The position numbers and the translations under genes are program-made. From VXNE01 sp965217825 (GTDB lineage Bacteria; Pseudomonadota; Gammaproteobacteria; Pseudomonadales; Azotimanducaceae), in assembly GCA_965217825.1 (NCBI GenBank), contig OZ244571.1, positions 558,001 to 622,000 of the forward strand: 64,000 nt of DNA, in the 5' to 3' direction. Under the pieces are notes generated by a model. That model did not search any database, was not told the DNA's origin, and saw only the letters and a list, made by a program, of their open reading frames with translations. Positions 61,912 through 64,000 of this stretch are shown piece after piece. Numbering within the stretch: the first letter of the stretch is position 1; each line of letters opens with the position of its first letter.

Positions 61912-62502
61912 TCAAATCAGCCACAGGCGCTTCACGACATCATCCAGCGTCATGTTGGACTTAAGCTTCGTCGCCCAAGGGCGACCAGAGTGGAGCACAT
62001 CCCATTGTGATCGCGCTTGGTCCTGCCGCCCTCTGCCGGGAGCGTGATTGCCGAAGCCATCGATGCGCGTGTTCCAGATCGGCGAAAACCGCTCGATGAG
62101 CAATGACTCGCCGAGCGGTATCCAGATATCGTCAACGACGAGATATCGACAAGAGAAATCGCTCAGTTTCAGATTATTGGCCTGATCGATTGAGGTTGCG
62201 TGCTGATTCAATCGGTTCGCAAGCGCAAGCCCTGCAATAGCGCGCGGGCGTACCGCGCCTTTCCTGGCACCGGCAGGAACGGCTTTTCCGACATAGACAG
62301 GTATTGAGCAATTGTTTTGTCGATTTGCTTGGGCGATGGCTTTGTACGGATCGAAACATCCCGTGTAGTAGATGGCGTATATGCCAGCACCACGGAACCC
62401 ATGCGGTGGCAATGCAACTGGCTCGCGTTCCAGCAAAGCGTCGGCGACGCTCGCGCCTAGATTTCTTGTGTCAAGCGGGTTGTAGGGCGGGTGCGTTGGC
62501 AT
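61912..62502 (-). CDS. Type II restriction endonuclease, Eco29kI family (GIY-YIG nuclease)
   Basis: A 196-residue GIY-YIG endonuclease. The core is visible as GIYAIYYTGCFDPY, PVYVGKAVPAG, RLNQHATSID and LLIERFSPIWNTRIDGFGNH, which hold the tyrosines, arginine, histidine, glutamate and asparagine of the Eco29kI active site. Eco29kI cuts CCGCGG; the same site is likely but unproven here. ATG at 62502 overlaps the methyltransferase end by 32 bases, so the methyltransferase is read first. No controller protein is seen. Confidence 0.88.
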   Translation of the reverse strand: MPTHPPYNPLDTRNLGASVADALLEREPVALPPHGFRGAGIYAIYYTGCFDPYKAIAQANRQNNCSIPVYVGKAVPAGARKGAVRPRAIAGLALANRLNQHATSIDQANNLKLSDFSCRYLVVDDIWIPLGESLLIERFSPIWNTRIDGFGNHAPGRGRQDQARSQWDVLHSGRPWATKLKSNMTLDDVVKRLWLI

Positions 62503-63760
62503 GTGCGCCTCCAACTTGCCGTGAGGCGGCGACCACAAGGCATTGCCTAACGCTATCGGCGATCACATGGCCGAGAACCACGGGAACCGCGTTACCGATC
62601 TGGCGCATTGTCTCCGTCCATGACCCGGGGAACCCATAGGTGTCTGGAAACGTCTGCAGTCGCGCCGCCTCCCGAACGCTAAAGTAGCGACATGTCCCGT
62701 CGCCTCGGGCAAGCATGTTCTCTCCTCCCGGCACGCCGTGGTCCCCGGCTTTGAGCACTTTGGCGGGTTCATCGTATGTGCTTCCCGTATGCCCGGGATA
62801 AGCCCGAGCTCCGGGGTTGAATTGGTGGTTGAGAACGCGTTGGCTGGCTATGGGGTCAAACTCTGGATCGGGCAACTCAGCGATTGCATCTCGAACGGTT
62901 CGCCAAGGTTCCAGCGGGGGCGGGAAATCGAAACCGCGTAGGCGATCGACGCGGCGGAGCCCGTTGTTTGGTATCGCGGGGCGAACGTTCTTGGCGATGC
63001 CATGCCGATCCCAATACGCGCCGGATATCCATTTGTCCCACAACAGCGCATCTGGCGAATGGGTTGGTTTGGGAAACGACCAGTGGATGTTCAAGTCGGC
63101 ACGGAAGCCGACCATGATCATTCGCTCCCGCTTTTGCGGCACACCGAAATCGGCCGCATTGACGATACAAAGCGAGGTTCGGTACGCGAGGCCCTCGTAT
63201 CGGCCGTTGCTCACGACGTTGCAATGTTGTCGGAGTCTGCTTGCGTGGTCGAGCCAGCTCTCATCGGCCCGCGTTGTCAGTTCGGGGAAGGTCAGATGGT
63301 CGCGAATGTATTCAAGGTAGCGAGAGAATGCCGGTCGCCAAAGCCCCCTGACATTCTCGAAGATAAACGCCTTCGGCGAGAGTTCGCGCACGGCACGGAT
63401 TGCCTCGGGAAACATGTCGCGCTGATCCAGGGGGCCATGGTGCTTGCCGCCTAACGAAAACGGTTGGCAGGGCGGCCCTCCCGAGACAAGGTCGACTCCT
63501 GGGCCGAGAGAGCGAAAGTCCAAATCTCGCACGTCGCATTGACGAAGCGGCCATCCCGCGACGGCGGGATGACTTGCTGCTTGGTTTTCGCGAATCGTGT
63601 CGCACGCGTGCCTGTCCCAATCGACAACGAGTTCGTGTTGGAATCCTGCCTGCTCGATGCCCATGCCGAGCCCGCCGGCGCCTACGAATAGTTCAATAGA
63701 TCTCAATGTCTCGGGGGCCTCTCGCCCACCCTCATTTCGGTCCAGTTGGTGACAGTGCAT
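62471..63760 (-). CDS. DNA (cytosine-5)-methyltransferase of the Eco29kI-type system
   Basis: Protects host DNA from the partner nuclease by C5-methylation. Motif I is SIELFVGAGGLGMGIEQAGF, motif IV VSGGPPCQPFSLGG with the catalytic cysteine, motif VI FIFENVRGLW, and motif X near the end (MRQIGNAVPVVLGHVIADS). The start is uncertain: ATG 63760 gives 429 residues, and ATG 63814 or GTG 63847 would lengthen it; none has a clear ribosome binding site. It overlaps the endonuclease gene. Confidence 0.88.
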   Translation of the reverse strand: MHCHQLDRNEGGREAPETLRSIELFVGAGGLGMGIEQAGFQHELVVDWDRHACDTIRENQAASHPAVAGWPLRQCDVRDLDFRSLGPGVDLVSGGPPCQPFSLGGKHHGPLDQRDMFPEAIRAVRELSPKAFIFENVRGLWRPAFSRYLEYIRDHLTFPELTTRADESWLDHASRLRQHCNVVSNGRYEGLAYRTSLCIVNAADFGVPQKRERMIMVGFRADLNIHWSFPKPTHSPDALLWDKWISGAYWDRHGIAKNVRPAIPNNGLRRVDRLRGFDFPPPLEPWRTVRDAIAELPDPEFDPIASQRVLNHQFNPGARAYPGHTGSTYDEPAKVLKAGDHGVPGGENMLARGDGTCRYFSVREAARLQTFPDTYGFPGSWTETMRQIGNAVPVVLGHVIADSVRQCLVVAASRQVGGAHANAPALQPA

Positions 63761-63812
63761 TCGGATGCTGTTTCGCTGAATTGGTCCGCCCTTTTTTTGA
63801 TAGTTTGAGCAC

Positions 63813-64000
63813 ATGGCCGAGCGAGGACTACCATCCAACGTCGCCACTCAAAAATCAAGCGGCGACATCGGAAAAGCGCGTCCGCTAGTCTCGAACTTTT
63901 CGCTCGGGGCGAGCGCGATGGCTGGTTCGGATGGGGCGATCAGGCCAACGACGATGTTCCGGATTGGGCGACGTACGCCAATCATTCGCAGTCGAAACAC
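63813..64000 (+). CDS. Possible gene start running off the right edge (doubtful)
   Basis: An open frame begins at ATG 63813 (MAERGLPSNVATQKSSGDIG) and continues to the window end without a stop, divergent from the methyltransferase. A second plus frame over 63880-64000 looks more protein-like (ELFARGERDGWFGWGDQAND) but has no start codon, so a frameshift or a different gene layout is possible. No ribosome binding site or family is recognised. Confidence 0.25.
   Translation, partial: MAERGLPSNVATQKSSGDIGKARPLVSNFSLGASAMAGSDGAIRPTTMFRIGRRTPIIRSRN

Overview
The window looks like a GC-rich chromosome segment from a gammaproteobacterium, probably an uncultivated or marine-type lineage. The evidence is the gene order dprA / def-fmt-rsmB-trkA, the lipid A-type acyltransferase, the gmhA/gmhB LPS heptose genes, haem A synthesis, and the block gyrB-recF-dnaN-dnaA, rpmH-rnpA-yidD-yidC-mnmE-mnmG-rsmG-parA, parB-atpIBEFHAGDC that surrounds the chromosomal origin in this class. 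No rRNA, tRNA, CRISPR array or complete insertion sequence was seen.

Layout. (1) 1-4.9 kb, minus strand: ergothioneine genes egtB-egtD followed by a PhyH-type dioxygenase, a CaiT-like betaine transporter and a gene cut by the window edge. (2) 5.0-9.8 kb, minus strand: ctaB, ctaA, aroE, tsaC, purE, dprA. (3) 9.9-15.6 kb, plus strand: def-fmt-rsmB-trkA, a foldback MITE-like element, then trkH. (4) 15.7-17.5 kb: two acyltransferases, an LpxL-like gene (minus) and plsC (plus). (5) 17.5-23.9 kb: gyrB, recF (carrying two parS-like sites), dnaN, dnaA and the probable oriC. (6) 23.9-30.8 kb: a leucine-catabolism operon (liuE-B-D-C) and gmhB-gmhA, sitting where rpmH usually adjoins dnaA. (7) 30.8-38.6 kb: rpmH to parA, with two copies of a GC-rich hairpin repeat, one of them read as a C-terminal tail of YidD. 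(8) 38.6-53.0 kb: an accessory block between parA and parB. It holds an iodotyrosine-deiodinase-like flavoprotein with a decayed partial duplicate, an MBL-fold hydrolase, a DUF1538 pair with PII-like and CBS proteins, an SDR pseudogene, a six-gene cluster built on paired ferritin-like proteins and paired small proteins, two peptide-ABC ATPases without permeases, and a large FG-GAP / vanadium-haloperoxidase-like lipoprotein. (9) 53.0-61.3 kb: parB and the complete F1Fo ATP synthase operon. (10) 61.3-64 kb: a glutathione S-transferase and an Eco29kI-type restriction-modification pair.

How it works together. The core is origin function, segregation, ribosome and tRNA maturation, membrane protein insertion and ATP synthesis. 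The accessory genes centre on redox chemistry (ergothioneine, flavoprotein, diiron-like and haloperoxidase-like proteins), solute and ion transport (BCCT, Trk, DUF1538) and defence. The best candidates for undescribed biology are the ferritin-like enzyme/pseudoenzyme operon (43.8-47.2 kb), the coupling of ergothioneine synthesis to a betaine transporter and a dioxygenase (0.3-4.9 kb), and two small repeat elements that have been taken into gene expression: a MITE end supplying the trkH ribosome binding site and a hairpin repeat supplying the YidD tail.
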